NCBI GenBank assembly: GCA_963664585.2
Contig: CAXXEO010000008.1
Location: 62,001 to 126,000 of the forward strand
Direction: 5' to 3'
Origin: G963664585 sp963664585
Lineage (GTDB): Bacteria; Bacillota; Clostridia; Oscillospirales; Ruminococcaceae
Length of the DNA: 64,000 nucleotides
Below are positions 18,776 through 28,090 of this stretch, in pieces. A model generated the notes under the pieces. It was not told the DNA's origin, ran no database searches, and was given only the letters and a program-made list of their open reading frames with translations. Position numbers and translations under genes: made by a program. The stretch's first letter is position 1. Every line of letters begins with the position of its first letter.

Positions 18776-19858
18776 TTACTTATTTTCCATCTCGAACTTC
18801 TTCATGAAGTCGACAAGTGCGGTGACGCCTTCGATCGGCATTGCATTATAGATACTTGCACGCATGCCACCGACAAGACGGTGACCCTTTAGTTCAACCA
18901 AGCCATTTGCGGCTGCTTCTTTAATGAATTTGGCATCCAGATCAGTATTCGGGGAAACAAATGGGACGTTCATCAGAGAACGGTCTTTTTTAACGACTGT
19001 ACCCTTAAACATGGTAGACTGATCCAGATAATCATAGAGGATGCTGGCCTTTTTCTCGTTGTTTTTTTGAACGGTAGCGACTCCGCCCATTTCCTTAACC
19101 CATTCGAAAACCAATTTGCACATATAGATTCCGAATGTCGGAGGAGTGTTGTATAAAGAGCTTTCAGCCGCATGAGTCTTATACTTTAACATTGTCGGGG
19201 TAATATCCATTGCGTCGCCGATTAAATCCTCGCGGATAATGACAACTGTTACACCGGCAGGTCCTATGTTTTTCTGCGCGCCTGCAAAAATCATACCGAA
19301 TTTCGATACATCATAGACCTCAGACAGGATGTTTGAAGACATGTCAGCTACGAGCGGAACATTTCCTGTGTTTGGCAGGGAAGTGTAGCGTGTGCCTTCG
19401 ATGGTGTTATTGGTGCAGATATGGAAGTAATCTGCTTCGGGATCAAACTTCTTAGGATCAAGATCTGGTATACGATTGAATTTGGTGTCCTCTGAGGAGG
19501 CAACAACATTCATCTTACCATACCTGCTGGCTTCCTGTAATGCTTTGGCAGCCCATGTTCCGGTATTCACGATATCGGCTTTTTTGTTCTTGGTCATAAG
19601 ATTTAATGGTACCATGGCGAACTGGGTGGAGCCTCCGCCCTGAACAAAAAGCACCTTATAGTTTGAGGGAATCCCCATGATATCTCTCAAATGTTGCTCT
19701 GCTCCAAAAATAATGCTCTCATATACTTTAGAACGGTGGCTCATTTCCATTACAGACATACCGGAATTGCCGTAGCAAAGCATTTCTTCCTGTGCTTTTC
19801 TCAGAACGCTTTCGGGAAGTACGGCTGGTCCTGCCGCAAAATTGTACACTCTTTTCAT
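18776..19858 (-). CDS. serC: Phosphoserine aminotransferase
   Basis: 360-residue PLP enzyme converting 3-phosphohydroxypyruvate and glutamate into phosphoserine (serine biosynthesis; also acts in the B6 route in some bacteria). Recognised from NFAAGPAVLPESVL at the start, GNSGMSVMEMSHRS, the PLP Lys in FAGAQKNIGPAG, and GGMRASIYNA near the end. Its length is normal. An AGGAG site lies upstream of ATG 19858. It is the last gene of a minus-strand serA / DUF1015 / serC set with 38- and 11-bp gaps, so they are probably co-transcribed. No serB phosphatase is in the window. Confidence 0.96.
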   Translation of the reverse strand: MKRVYNFAAGPAVLPESVLRKAQEEMLCYGNSGMSVMEMSHRSKVYESIIFGAEQHLRDIMGIPSNYKVLFVQGGGSTQFAMVPLNLMTKNKKADIVNTGTWAAKALQEASRYGKMNVVASSEDTKFNRIPDLDPKKFDPEADYFHICTNNTIEGTRYTSLPNTGNVPLVADMSSNILSEVYDVSKFGMIFAGAQKNIGPAGVTVVIIREDLIGDAMDITPTMLKYKTHAAESSLYNTPPTFGIYMCKLVFEWVKEMGGVATVQKNNEKKASILYDYLDQSTMFKGTVVKKDRSLMNVPFVSPNTDLDAKFIKEAAANGLVELKGHRLVGGMRASIYNAMPIEGVTALVDFMKKFEMENK

Positions 19859-19896
19859 GAATACATCTCCTCATTCAAAATAGTTTTTATTTGAAT

Positions 19897-21141
19897 TTAC
19901 TTGGAAAACCGATGCACAAAAAGTCCGCTTCTCAGTTTCGGCTCGAACCAAGTGGATTTTGGTGGCATGATAAGTCCCGAATCGGCAACTGAAATCAAGT
20001 CTTCAATCGTTGTCGGATAGAGAGCGAAAGCGATCTTCATATCATGGCCAGTCCTTTTTTCGAGTTCATCCATTCCTCTGATTCCACCGACAAAATCAAT
20101 CCTTTTATCTGTTCGGGGATCACCTATCCCTAAAACAGGTTGCAGCAGATTGTTTTGCAAAATTGATACATCCAGTCTTTCAATCGCGTTAGCAGAATCG
20201 AAGGTTCCTTCTTTTGCTGTCAGCTTATACCACTGATTCTCCATATACATGCCAAAGGTGTGTTTTTCTTTCGGCTTGTATTGTTCTGCTGATTTTTCAA
20301 CAATGAACTTCTCTTCAATTTTCTTTAACAGCTGGTTAGGTGTGCAGCCATTGAGATCTTTCACCAAGCGGTTATAGTCCATGATGAAAAGATCTTCATC
20401 GGGGAAGGCAACACAGAGAAAATAATTGAATTCTTCTTTCCCGGTAAAGTTGCCGGCCGCTTCTCTCTTTTTCAGTCCGACTTTAACAGAAGAAGCGGAT
20501 CTGTGGTGACCGTCGGCAATATAAAGATAATTCATCGCGCCAAATGCTTCTTCCAGTGTTTTAACCGTGACTTCATCATTGATATCCCAAATAATATGAG
20601 TAATGGCATCTTCACTGGTAAAATCATAAACTGGCTTATTGAATTTTATCCAGTCGCCTACAACTTTATTGATTTTCTCATTTTTTCTGTACGTTAAGAA
20701 AACCGGTTCCGTATTGGCGTCACAATAGTCGAAATTATTGATTCTATCAATTTCCTTTTCTACTCTTGTCAGCTCATGTTTTTTGATAATGTCATTGATA
20801 TAATCGTCAATCGAGGCGCAACCTACGATACCTGTCTGAACTCGTCCCCACATGATCTGCCGGTAAATGTAGAATTTTGGCATGCTATCCTGTATCAGGA
20901 CCCCTTTATCCAACATGGCATCCAAATTTTTTCTTGCCGTTTCATAGACAATCTTATCGTATGCACCTATGGAATCATCCAAATCGATTTCCGATCTTGA
21001 AATATGAAGAAAAGAATCTTCATTTCCTTCGGCCATCTTTTTGGCTTCTTCTCTGTTCATTACATCATACGGCAAGGTCGCAATTTTTTCGGCCAGCCCG
21101 ATTTTGGGCCTGACACTATTAAAGGGTTTAAACTGTGCCAT
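19897..21141 (-). CDS. DUF1015-family protein, possible serine kinase
   Basis: 414 residues. The start MAQFKPFNSVRPK and the motif YIADGHHRSAS are diagnostic of DUF1015. The DGHHR motif is like that of ParB/sulfiredoxin-fold proteins, a fold that also includes free-serine kinases of the SerK/SbnI type. Because the gene sits exactly between serA and serC, with gaps of 11 and 38 bp, a role in serine/phosphoserine metabolism is an attractive inference (for example making phosphoserine from serine and ATP/ADP). There is no direct proof here. A good AGGAGG site precedes ATG 21141. Cytoplasmic, no membrane segment. Confidence 0.85.
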   Translation of the reverse strand: MAQFKPFNSVRPKIGLAEKIATLPYDVMNREEAKKMAEGNEDSFLHISRSEIDLDDSIGAYDKIVYETARKNLDAMLDKGVLIQDSMPKFYIYRQIMWGRVQTGIVGCASIDDYINDIIKKHELTRVEKEIDRINNFDYCDANTEPVFLTYRKNEKINKVVGDWIKFNKPVYDFTSEDAITHIIWDINDEVTVKTLEEAFGAMNYLYIADGHHRSASSVKVGLKKREAAGNFTGKEEFNYFLCVAFPDEDLFIMDYNRLVKDLNGCTPNQLLKKIEEKFIVEKSAEQYKPKEKHTFGMYMENQWYKLTAKEGTFDSANAIERLDVSILQNNLLQPVLGIGDPRTDKRIDFVGGIRGMDELEKRTGHDMKIAFALYPTTIEDLISVADSGLIMPPKSTWFEPKLRSGLFVHRFSK

Positions 21142-21152
21142 GAAAGTTCCTC

Positions 21153-22065
21153 CTATTGAAGCTGTTTTGTAATGATTTCTACGATTTCCTGACCAATCTT
21201 CTTTTGGGCTTCGACCGTCGAGGCGCCAATATGGGGGGTCAGGGATACTTTGTTGTGTGTATAAAGACGCTCGTTTTTGGTTGGCTCCTGTTCAAACACA
21301 TCCAAGGCGGCTGCCGCTACCTTGCCCGAGTCCAAAGCTGTGAGTAGTGCCTCTTCGCTAACGACGCCACCGCGTGCGCAGTTGATCAGATAGACGCCAT
21401 TCTTCATCATATCAAATTCTTTTGCACCAATGACAGCTCCCACATTTTTGTCGTATGGAATATGCAAAGAGATAAAATCAGATTTTTTGAGCAAATCTTC
21501 CACGGTTACAAACGTAAACTCGTCAAAGCCATCTTTTTTGCCCAGAAAGTCATTATAAAGTACATTCATGCCGATCGCTTTCGCGATTTTGGCGACTTCT
21601 GTTGCAATACGTCCAAAGCCGATAAGTCCCAGCGTTTTTCCGGACAGCTCTATGCCTTCATACTCTTTTTTGTTCCATTTACCACTATGCATGGTCAAAT
21701 TGGCAGCATAAATGTATCTGGCGAGAGAAAACATATGCCCGATTGTCAGTTCGGCTACGGCAAGGCTGCTTGCTTTCGGTGTATTGGTAACCATAACACC
21801 GTTTGCCGTCGCATAGGCAACATCAATGTTATCCACGCCAACGCCGCCTCTGATCACTATCTTCAGACGCTTTGTCGCAAGAGCTCCATCGATTACGTTT
21901 TTTCGTAATTTTAGTGGCCGAACGTACAATAACGGCATCAAAATTCTTGACTTGCTCTTTCAGTTCATCTTCGGCATAAAACTGTTCCACAACCTCATGC
22001 CCCAGTTTTTTGAGCTGCTCTACCGCGCTTTTTTCAAGACCATCACTTACTAAAATTCTCGCCAT
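21153..22065 (-). pseudogene. serA: D-3-phosphoglycerate dehydrogenase with one frameshift
   Basis: NAD-dependent first enzyme of serine synthesis. Residues 1-52 (MARILVSDGLEKSAVEQL to VRSATKI) are in one frame and the remaining 250 (NVIDGALATKRLKIVIRGGVG to the end) in another. The join is a run of six As (Ts on the plus strand, 21898-21903); removing one base gives a complete protein of about 303 residues. The NAD-binding LIGFGRIATEVAK and the catalytic Arg (NCARGGVV), Glu (DVFEQEP) and His (TPHIGAST) are intact. There is no C-terminal ACT domain, so it is a short form without serine feedback. The first gene of the serA/DUF1015/serC set. It is either an assembly error or a recent mutation. 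Confidence 0.88.
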
Positions 22066-22539
22066 TGTAACTCCTCCAGTTTATTAATAATTTCAGGTTT
22101 TCCCTAAAAGTATGCTTGTACATTATTTTATGCCATAATTTCTGCGGATTATGCCAAAATTGGGTCTTTCTAGTTATGTTAGGATGTGGCTTTTTTCTGC
22201 GAATTGAGTCTTAGTATGATATTGTATTTTTAGATATTTGCAGCTGTTCATGCAATCATACTTAACCGCATCTATGATTGGAAAATATATACTAAATACT
22301 TTAGCAAATACATTATAATATATTTTACTATTAAAATCTACTCTCTCAGGTGGAATTTTACAGCAAAACACAGTTTTATGGTTTCGAAGATTAAACAATA
22401 AAAGTTGCCAAGGCGAGAAAGAAGCTTATTATGGTTCTATTGTTTGATGCAACAAATCCGTCTTTATAGGACAGTTTTTTTTACCAACGGCAGCAGAGCG
22501 AGTTCAAATATTCCTCTTTACTCGTCCAGTTGTTAGAGG

Positions 22540-22645
22540 TATAGTTGATTAACTTGAAAACAAGCTTGTGATTTCTTCCCCCGCCGAAGGCGGGGGAAGA
22601 AAATGACGTTTTACATATGGCCAGTTTTTAAGTTAATTGGCTATA
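22540..22645 (+). repeat. Dispersed palindromic repeat, copy 6
   Basis: Full-length forward copy with the canonical hairpin CCCCCGCC-GAA-GGCGGGGG. A TATATAG-to-CATATGG change lies in the inner right arm. Confidence 0.92.
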
Positions 22646-22691
22646 TAAAGTGTAAAGATCCTCAGACATATGAAAAATCGAATATCCTCTT

Positions 22692-22746
22692 TTAAAAACG
22701 CAAAATGGCCCGACGACGCCATAATCTGAAAGGCGCGGTCGGGTCA
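22692..22746 (-). terminator. Rho-independent terminator of aroE (minus strand)
   Basis: TGGCCCGACGACGCC (22706-22720) pairs with GGCGCGGTCGGGTCA (22732-22746) apart from two mismatches. Read on the minus strand it is followed by TTTTGCGTTTTT, a good T-tract. It lies 18 bp beyond the aroE stop codon. Confidence 0.8.
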
Positions 22747-22764
22747 TCCAATTAATACTTTTGT

Positions 22765-23635
22765 TTACTTCTGCATTTCGGTAATAATCTTGTTAATAGA
22801 AGTGGTCATGGCTTCTACAGGTTCTTCTTTGCCTGTCCATAGTTTAAACTGGATTGCACCCTGATGAATCACCATGCCAAGTCCATTCAGAATTTTGCAT
22901 CCGATCGATTCGGCCTCTTGCAAAAGCCTGGTCTTAAGGGGATTGTAGGTGGCGTCAAATACAATCTGGTGGGGGCGCAGCACCTCTTTAGAAATAGGAG
23001 TCTCATCCATATGAGGATACATGCCGATGCCTGAAGCATTGAGTACAACATCCGACTGGCTGACAAGGTGGTTTACTGTTGTGGTATCCTCGAGATTAAC
23101 CATTTCGGCAATAGGGGCAAAATTTGTGTTGATGTCATGTACCAGGCTGGTGCTAGCTTCGGGAAATTTATCGACTATGTATATTTTTTTTTGCGCCGCG
23201 ATAAGCAAGCGTGGAACACATGGCTCGACCAGCGCCACCTGCGCCGAAACAGAAAAAGATGGAAGTATTGAGGCAGCAATTCGTTTGTGTCAGCAATGAG
23301 CGAACAAAGCCCTCACCATCAGTGTTATAGCCCTTCAGTTTGCCATCGGTGTTAACAACAGTATTAACCGAACCCATCTTCTTAGCCAGTGGATCAAGTT
23401 CATCCAGATACTGAATCACCTGTATCTTATTGGGTTTTGTAACGGCGAACCCGCAATAATTCATGTAGCGCAAGCCGTTGACAACATCACCTAAATGATC
23501 GTTTTCAACCTCAATGGGGTAGTAAAGGTAATCCAGACCCGCCGCCTGATAAGCTTCATTTTGCATCCGCGGGGAAAAGGATTGTCTGAGCGGCTTTCCC
23601 AAAAGACCGATCAGTTTGGTATCTACTGTGATCAT
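22765..23635 (-). pseudogene. aroE: Shikimate dehydrogenase with one frameshift
   Basis: NADPH-dependent reduction of 3-dehydroshikimate in aromatic amino-acid synthesis. ATG 23635 has GGAGG 7 nt upstream. The N-terminal half shows the substrate site GKPLRQSFSPRMQNEAY and the catalytic region AVTKPNK (Lys) and GYNTDGEGF. The nucleotide-binding loop FGAGGAGRA is followed by a run of nine As (Ts at 23184-23192 on the plus strand), where the frame is lost. Dropping one A continues directly into KIYIVDKFPEAS, NASGIGMYPHMDETPI and FDATYNPLKTRLL to a stop at 22765. It is thus a single homopolymer lesion in an otherwise normal ~289-residue protein. Confidence 0.9.
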
Positions 23636-23736
23636 TTTATTGCCTCCTAAAATTTTATACAAATGTGACGTCGGGGAAACAGTAAGGTAGACTGAGCTCA
23701 AACTCTCATTCTATTTGCCCATTTGCTATAAGTAAT

Positions 23737-24017
23737 TTAAAGAATACCGAATTCTCTGCGAAAAGAAGCACATATGCCATCGCGAATCCATCTTGTGAGT
23801 GGTGCATTCATCATGCGATAGATGCGGATTGGGACATCAGGGCGACATTTAGGCCGGGAACCTCGCTGTCAATCATATCCGTGTTATCTGGTTTTTCATA
23901 TTTGGTTAAAATCGTGCGGACAGCGTTCATTCGGTCATTATTATCATCACCATTTGTGGCTGCTTTGAGATTCATTTTCAGATCCCATAGTGGCTCATAG
24001 CCTGAGTGTGGGTGCAT
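23737..24017 (-). pseudogene. Truncated esterase-like remnant
   Basis: A frame starting MHPHSGYEPLWDLKMNLK with a good upstream GGAGC-type site runs to about 23830, then slips one base into DVPIRIYRMMNAP before a stop at 23737. The phrase 'SEVPGLN..DVPIRIYR' is what precedes the catalytic domain in alpha/beta-hydrolase acetylesterases, but the whole catalytic part (HGGG, GDSAGG) is absent. It is called an N-terminal remnant with low-to-moderate confidence. Confidence 0.45.
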
Positions 24018-24093
24018 TTTAATGAAATACAGCTCCTGTATTTTAAAATTTGTTTATCCAAAAAAGGGGTGTGTACAGTTCTCAGTCAATGAT

Positions 24094-25173
24094 TTACTTT
24101 ATTTTATTAGCTAATTGTGCTGCCGCAAGCATTTTGTCAACCATTTCTGTTCCGATTTCGGCACGTATGGAATCATATACAGGTTCCGCAGCCTTTCTCA
24201 TTTGAGCTTTTAATGTATTGGAGATTTCGACCGTTTTAATAACAGTGCGCATGGCAGTAATGGCGTCTGCGTTGACATCTTCTTGGCTTGACATGGACCA
24301 GGCAATATAAGAGTCGACTTCCTTTTGAATGACGGCTTTATATTCATTATTAAGTGTATCATAGAATTCTTTATTCATCAGTATAGTGCTTGCAAAAAGG
24401 ATATGATGAGTATAAATTAAGTAATCTTGAACCTCATAGAGTTTGGAAGCTTGTATTCCTGTAATTGGGTTTTCCTGCGCTTCAACCAGACCTTGCTGAA
24501 GAGCAATATACAACTCACTGAAAGGCAGTGGCGTCGGCAATGAGCCAAGGTTTGACCAGAATTGCATGTGATATTTGTTTTCAATGGTGCGAATTTTGAT
24601 ACCTTTGAAGTCTTCTATTTTTGTAATATTTTTGTTGCAGGTCATTTCACGGAAGGATGAAGCGGAAAGTGAGAGCAGCTCTAATCCATATTTATTATAG
24701 ATTGTATCAAAAGTCGTTTTCAGTGCTTTGAATACTTCAACGCTCTGTTCTTTAGAGTCAAATAGCATCGGCATGTCAAACACGGCCACCTCCGGGACAA
24801 AGGTCAATTGAGAGGAACTGGCCATGGAAACGGCAGAAATGTTCCCTGCGATGCAACCCTCCATTAGCTCACGGTCTCCGCCCAGTATACCATCCCAAAC
24901 CACATCAACTAAGATTTTTCCTTTTGACGCAGTTTTGATATTTTCAGCCATTAACTTCATTTTCTCGTAAGTGAGGCTGGTAGAGGAAGCGGAAGAAGCA
25001 ATGACAAATTTGACTGTTGGGCCATTATCGAAAATATTATCAGATGTAGGAACTGATTTCGAGCTTGAAGAAGAAGCTGTGCTGCTTGAAGGAACAGTGC
25101 CATTATTGCAAGCAACAAGCGAACTTAAAACAGCTATAGAAAGAATGATGGCAATCATGCGGGAAACTTTCAT
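24094..25173 (-). CDS. TRAP transporter substrate-binding lipoprotein, DctP family
   Basis: 359-residue secreted lipoprotein. ATG 25173 follows AGGAGGG, and the N-terminus has a hydrophobic signal with lipobox LSSLVAC and a Ser/Thr-rich linker. The mature part has the DctP fold markers: GGDRELMEGCIAGNISAV, VFDMPMLFDSKEQ, KIEDFKGIKIRTIEN (the binding Arg region) and PLPFSELYIALQQGLVEAQENP. It should bind an organic acid in the extracytoplasmic space and deliver it to a DctQM membrane pair. No DctQ or DctM gene is present here, so it is an orphan binding protein or works as a sensor partner for the divergent AraC-type membrane regulator at 25558. Confidence 0.9.
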   Translation of the reverse strand: MKVSRMIAIILSIAVLSSLVACNNGTVPSSSTASSSSSKSVPTSDNIFDNGPTVKFVIASSASSTSLTYEKMKLMAENIKTASKGKILVDVVWDGILGGDRELMEGCIAGNISAVSMASSSQLTFVPEVAVFDMPMLFDSKEQSVEVFKALKTTFDTIYNKYGLELLSLSASSFREMTCNKNITKIEDFKGIKIRTIENKYHMQFWSNLGSLPTPLPFSELYIALQQGLVEAQENPITGIQASKLYEVQDYLIYTHHILFASTILMNKEFYDTLNNEYKAVIQKEVDSYIAWSMSSQEDVNADAITAMRTVIKTVEISNTLKAQMRKAAEPVYDSIRAEIGTEMVDKMLAAAQLANKIK

Positions 25174-25557
25174 GAGAAACCCTCCTATAAAACTGTAAAT
25201 ATCGATTATGTTCAAACTGTATGACCAAGTAATCAATTATAATAACAGACAAAAGTATTCCAACACATAATTTTATTTTATACCAAAAACACAATAATTA
25301 CCATGATTTAATTTAAGCAAAAATATAGGTGGCTGTATACGGCTAGATTTTATGTTCACTAACAAATAAGAAAAAAGCATAAAAATATTAGTCATGATAG
25401 ATATTGTTATAGTCATAAATGATATATAGATATATATGAATAAAAACTTTTATGTTATAATGGCGATACAGTTTATCCAATACGGTTTATCTAATTCTAT
25501 GTGTGTTATTTAAACGGATTTAGTATTATACTATCTCTTTTAAAGGAAGTGTATATC
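25174..25557. other. Divergent promoter region, TRAP protein / AraC regulator
   Basis: AT-rich 380 bp between two divergent genes. It presumably contains both promoters and the regulator's operators. A TTATAATGG -10-like box lies near 25454. No clear repeated operator was found by eye. Confidence 0.45.
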
Positions 25558-27891
25558 TTGATAACATCAAAATTCACTTTTCTAAAAACCTATAAAATGA
25601 ATAGTGTTTTTTTTAAGACCTTTTTAATTCTAACATTATTATGTATTATAATGATGTCAATTTTTAATTATTTCGCGCATGAAATTATAGTTAAAAATCT
25701 GGAGGAGAATAGTAAAGTCTTTAATGTTGGTATATTAACAAAAACTAGTGATGCTATTGATTTAACGCTTTCCAATTTAGCACAGAATATGACACAGTGT
25801 CTCTGGAATTCAGATATCATCAGTGCGATGGTAGCTCCCGGTACCAACAAGTATGAACGCGATTCTAACGTCATGCGGCTGATGGGTTCCATTCGTCAGA
25901 CCATGGCTACCATCAATAAAGCTTATTTGTATATTCCTACTACAGGGACCGTGTATGACTCACAAAGCTTTATCGGTAAGCTAGAAAACTTTTATGATAA
26001 GAATATTATAGAAAATTATTACAATTCGCCTCCACAGGATTTTCTGTTAACCCAAGATGATATCAAAACCAGCATTCAAATTGTAGATGGACGGATTTTT
26101 TTGTTTCAGGACTTCGCATTCCACAAGAGAATTGGCACGCTAATTTATGAAATCAATAATGCAGAACTCTATAAGATTACTTGTGGAAAAGATAATATAC
26201 TTGATCCCAGTATTGGAGTGTATGATTATGACAGTAACCCGCTGTTCCAAAATTATATGAACTATACCTTATATAATAAGGTGCTGCTTAATGACAACGA
26301 TCCGTTGATTATTAACGATTTTCATATGGGTGGTTCCATAAAGTCCGGCAGTTCTGTCTTATTTTACTATCAATCTGCCATGACCGGATGGAAATATTAC
26401 TATATACTTGATAGCACAAGCATAATGCCTACCTACAACGATAATATAAAAATTATTTTGCCATTTCTTTTAATGTTTGCATTTATTGGGGTAGGCGCGT
26501 CCGCATATATTACTTACAGCATTTATAAGCCTATTAGCAATCTGATGCTTTCGGTTGTAAAGCCATCTTCAACGCAGACTTTAACTACCAAATATCAAGA
26601 AATAAAGAATGAATTTGATTTTTTGGAATTTGCTTACAGCGATGCCATGGACAAAAACAGCCAGCTTGCGGGTGTAATGGAAGGCATGACTCCTGTTTTC
26701 TTGGACCAACTGTTTAATAATTTGCTTTCAGGAAAAGAACTGTCTGAACAATATATCGCAGAGATATTAGGTTGTACCGGCAATCCTTTTGTGCCTGACA
26801 GCCGCTATATAGTTCTCGCACTAGCCCAGCAAACACAGGAAAGTACTCCATCAAGCGTTGAACTACACCTTTACATGATAAGTTTGAATAATATTATTAC
26901 AGAGCAATTAAATGGTAAGTGCCGATTTTATACATTGATTGTGAAGGAACCTACAATTACGTTGATTCTTAGTTTTGAAAAGGACGCAACCGCCATTAAT
27001 ATTAAGGAAACAATCATCAGTTTTTATACGAATATTCTTAGCGCGGTCCAAAAGCTTCCTTACAATGTGAATGTGGGACGAGGCCAAGTGTATAACCATA
27101 TTTCTGATATCAAGTATTCCTATGCAGAGGCTTTGGATGATTTAAATCATCACATGTATTTTGGGGATGAGGGTAACCATTTTCTGCAATACGCAAATGA
27201 CCAACTGACAGAATCGAACTCCTCTTTTGATCCGTATTATTATAAAGGTTTAACTCGTCACGCTATACAATTTTCAAGTATTAATCAAAAGGAGGATGCC
27301 TTGCAGCTTGCTTCCCGTATAACAAAAGAGATAGCCGGACAATCCGAATCTTTAGAAGTCGCCCGCCAAATTTATGAGTTGGTCATTAATGAAATTATTG
27401 AAAAGCTTATTTCTATGAGAATGAATTGTAATGATCTGCTATTTGCCGGGAAAAAAATTCTTGATAAAGATTTCCTTCCTTTTGAGGCAGTTTCACAGAT
27501 GGAGCAATATACGTTTGGCTTTTTTAAACAGGCTATCGAACTGATTAATACGTATTATCATAAAAGCCGTCATAAGTATATTGAGCAGGTGAAAGAAAGT
27601 GTTGCAGAAAGCTATACCGACAGCAGTCTTTCACTCAATAATATCAGCGATTATGTCAAAACAAATCCATCATATTTAAGTAAGCTTTTTAAAGAATGCA
27701 CCGGACAACACTTTGTGGATTATCTCAATGGATACCGTATCGGAAAGGCTAAGCTATTGTTAACCGCTACCGATCTTACCATCAAAGAAATTGGCTTTAA
27801 AACCGGATTCAATTCGATCCAAAGCTTTATACGTGTCTTTAAAAAATTTGCCGGTGTTACACCGGGTCAATATCGTGATAGTGTAAACTAA
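25558..27891 (+). CDS. Membrane-anchored AraC-family transcriptional regulator
   Basis: About 777 residues. TTG 25558 is chosen because AAAGGAAG lies 8 nt upstream; an upstream GTG at 25501 has no such site. One membrane segment near residues 20-40 and a second near 300-325 (ILPFLLMFAFIGVGASAYI) enclose an extracellular sensor of about 260 residues. A cytoplasmic linker and a C-terminal pair of AraC helix-turn-helices follow (ISDYVKTNPSYLSKLFKECTG, then IKEIGFKTGFNSIQSFIRVF). This is the one-component architecture that replaces a two-component system in many Clostridia and Paenibacilli. It is transcribed divergently from the TRAP binding protein, which it probably regulates. Confidence 0.88.
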   Translation: MITSKFTFLKTYKMNSVFFKTFLILTLLCIIMMSIFNYFAHEIIVKNLEENSKVFNVGILTKTSDAIDLTLSNLAQNMTQCLWNSDIISAMVAPGTNKYERDSNVMRLMGSIRQTMATINKAYLYIPTTGTVYDSQSFIGKLENFYDKNIIENYYNSPPQDFLLTQDDIKTSIQIVDGRIFLFQDFAFHKRIGTLIYEINNAELYKITCGKDNILDPSIGVYDYDSNPLFQNYMNYTLYNKVLLNDNDPLIINDFHMGGSIKSGSSVLFYYQSAMTGWKYYYILDSTSIMPTYNDNIKIILPFLLMFAFIGVGASAYITYSIYKPISNLMLSVVKPSSTQTLTTKYQEIKNEFDFLEFAYSDAMDKNSQLAGVMEGMTPVFLDQLFNNLLSGKELSEQYIAEILGCTGNPFVPDSRYIVLALAQQTQESTPSSVELHLYMISLNNIITEQLNGKCRFYTLIVKEPTITLILSFEKDATAINIKETIISFYTNILSAVQKLPYNVNVGRGQVYNHISDIKYSYAEALDDLNHHMYFGDEGNHFLQYANDQLTESNSSFDPYYYKGLTRHAIQFSSINQKEDALQLASRITKEIAGQSESLEVARQIYELVINEIIEKLISMRMNCNDLLFAGKKILDKDFLPFEAVSQMEQYTFGFFKQAIELINTYYHKSRHKYIEQVKESVAESYTDSSLSLNNISDYVKTNPSYLSKLFKECTGQHFVDYLNGYRIGKAKLLLTATDLTIKEIGFKTGFNSIQSFIRVFKKFAGVTPGQYRDSVN

Positions 27892-27898
27892 ACTCAAT

Positions 27899-27941
27899 AA
27901 AAGCAGGAGGCATGCAAAGTATTTGCATGCCTCCTGCTTTT
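27899..27941. terminator. Rho-independent terminator of the AraC regulator
   Basis: 20-bp perfect stem AAAAGCAGGAGGCATGCAAA and its complement around a 3-nt GTA loop, ending in TTTT and starting in AAAA. It begins 8 bp after the stop codon. Confidence 0.9.
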
Positions 27942-27984
27942 ATATGCTAAATATTTCTGTTCTCAATGAGCCCTACACAAGATA

Positions 27985-28090
27985 TATAGTTGATTAACTT
28001 GAAAACAAGCTTGTGATTTCTTCCCCCGCCGAAGGCGGGCGAAGAAAATGACGTTTTATATATAGCCAGTTTTTAAGCTAATTGGCTATA
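27985..28090 (+). repeat. Dispersed palindromic repeat, copy 7
   Basis: Forward full-length copy. The central stem carries one mismatch (CCCCCGCC against GGCGGGCG). Confidence 0.92.

Larger units (their letters stand above)
22066..22764. other. Intergenic region upstream of serA with one repeat copy
   Basis: About 700 bp without a supported gene, containing the repeat (22540-22645) and the aroE terminator (22692-22746). The AT-rich 22174-22398 minus frame has no ribosome binding site or family resemblance and is not called. The serA promoter must lie here but was not pinned down. Confidence 0.5.

Noticed and set aside
22174..22398. Minus-strand 74-codon frame upstream of serA
   Set aside because: AT-rich, no ribosome binding site, composition typical of non-coding DNA.
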